From contig QYQI01000056.1 in NCBI GenBank assembly GCA_007280825.1, positions 1-6,800 of the forward strand: a stretch of DNA of 6,800 nucleotides, read 5' to 3'. Source of the DNA: Ignavibacteriales bacterium. Its GTDB lineage: Bacteria > Bacteroidota > Ignavibacteria > Ignavibacteriales > Melioribacteraceae. The translations under genes and the position numbers were made by a program. Shown one piece after another: positions 6,381 through 6,800 of this stretch (positions are counted from its first letter, which is position 1; each line of letters opens with the position of its first letter). The notes beneath the pieces were generated by a model. It ran no database searches and was not told the DNA's origin. It worked only from the letters and a program-made list of their open reading frames with translations.

Positions 6381-6388
6381 CAAAGATA
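6381..6388 (-). promoter_or_regulatory. Candidate promoter -7 box for the MFS-dusB-apt unit
   Basis: TATCTTTG on the minus strand matches TAnnTTTG, in the 62-base gap between the CapA-family gene and the MFS gene. Transcription would begin about 15 bases before ATG 6358. No TTTG lies at the usual -33 distance. A TATAAT also stands upstream (6407-6412) without a -35. A promoter here is plausible, its exact box less so. Confidence 0.45.
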
Positions 6389-6420
6389 AAAAGAAATTGT
6401 GACTTAATTATACGAACAAC

Positions 6421-6800
6421 TCATTCTACTTTTTTGTTCATATACTTAATGGAATTATTTTGAACTTCTTCCAAGATTTTGAGGGTATCTTTCTCGGATT
6501 GTAAAAGTTTTGCTTTATCACGCTCAGTTAAATAATTCGGTAGAGAATTAATCGTAGTTGAATCAACCGGAAGAATTACAAACTGATCTTTGCTTTCTAC
6601 TTTCCCTTTGAAAACCCAAGTGGGAAGAATTGTCTCATGAGTAAGTTTAACATCATGAGTTAAAATATTTTTTGTAACTGTTAGATTTAGAATTACTCCG
6701 GCATCAGAATACCGCCATCTTTGATTTGAAATAAAATTACCAAGAGAATAGGCAATCAAACCTTTGCCAATTTTATTTTTGTTTGAATTGAAATATTCAA
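6421..6800 (-). CDS. CapA-family protein (poly-gamma-glutamate/capsule synthesis-type), C-terminal part, cut by window edge
   Basis: The frame is open to the right edge and ends at TGA 6421-6423, giving about 126 residues. Reading from the edge it begins EYFNSNKNKIGKG, then LIAYSLGNFISNQRW. The YSLGNF motif, preceded by a short turn, is the hallmark of the C-terminal end of CapA proteins (metallophosphatase-like fold). The tail after it is lysine- and glutamate-rich (RDKAKLLQSEKDTLKILEEV) and may be helical. The TTG at 6759 is an internal Leu codon, not a start. CapA proteins are tied to poly-gamma-glutamate or capsule assembly in Bacillus, but many homologues have unknown roles, and the metal-binding N-terminal part is outside the window. 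It runs in the same direction as the MFS gene, 62 bases upstream. Confidence 0.8.
   Translation of the reverse strand, partial: EYFNSNKNKIGKGLIAYSLGNFISNQRWRYSDAGVILNLTVTKNILTHDVKLTHETILPTWVFKGKVESKDQFVILPVDSTTINSLPNYLTERDKAKLLQSEKDTLKILEEVQNNSIKYMNKKVE

Noticed and set aside
5670..6389. Plus-strand open frames opposite the MFS gene (5670-5882 and 6021-6389)
   Set aside because: Both are antisense to membrane helices of a clear transporter and have no supporting start signals.
6757..6759. TTG at 6759 as the start of a 112-residue protein
   Set aside because: The frame stays open to the window edge and the CapA-like motif continues across this codon; it is an internal Leu.
1..6800. CRISPR array, insertion sequence, tRNA or phage/defence genes
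   Set aside because: No regularly spaced repeats, terminal inverted repeats, transposase, tRNA-like cloverleaf or defence-family motifs were seen by eye on either strand.

Overview
This AT-rich window is ordinary bacterial chromosome. It carries two partial genes at its edges and six complete or near-complete ones. Several signs point to the Bacteroidota/Chlorobiota (FCB) side of the tree, possibly an Ignavibacteria-like organism: low GC, weak or absent Shine-Dalgarno sites before several genes, candidate TAnnTTTG promoter boxes, and the protein families present. The lineage is an inference; no rRNA or other marker is present.

Left part (1-2930): a divergent lysine-degradation pair. On the minus strand is the N-terminal third of an ALDH7/antiquitin-type aldehyde dehydrogenase (1-514, running off the left edge). 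On the plus strand is a complete L-lysine 6-transaminase (1517-2881). The transaminase turns L-lysine into 2-aminoadipate 6-semialdehyde, and ALDH7 enzymes oxidise that to 2-aminoadipate, so the two form consecutive steps. Between them, on the minus strand, lies a small unrecognised gene (657-1282). It encodes a lipoprotein, but the signal peptide and the plausible ATG are in different frames, one base apart at a homopolymer. The transaminase gene ends at a probable rho-independent terminator (2898-2935).

Middle and right part (2950-6800): rsmI on the plus strand (16S rRNA C1402 2'-O-methyltransferase) meets a minus-strand cluster tail to tail with one base between the stop codons. The cluster runs, in transcription order, CapA-family C-terminus (>6800-6421), MFS transporter (6358-5159), dusB (5166-4174, overlapping the MFS gene by 8 bases) and apt (4159-3638, 14 bases after dusB). 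MFS-dusB-apt is very likely one transcription unit, probably starting from the 62-base gap downstream of the CapA gene. It mixes tRNA modification, purine salvage and export, with no obvious single pathway.

I see no CRISPR array, insertion sequence, tRNA, rRNA, phage gene or defence system, and nothing that I would call a new biological system. The observations most worth checking are the frame break in the lipoprotein signal peptide, the short peptide with a strong ribosome binding site in the lysine transaminase leader, and the unusual residue next to the catalytic cysteine of DusB.
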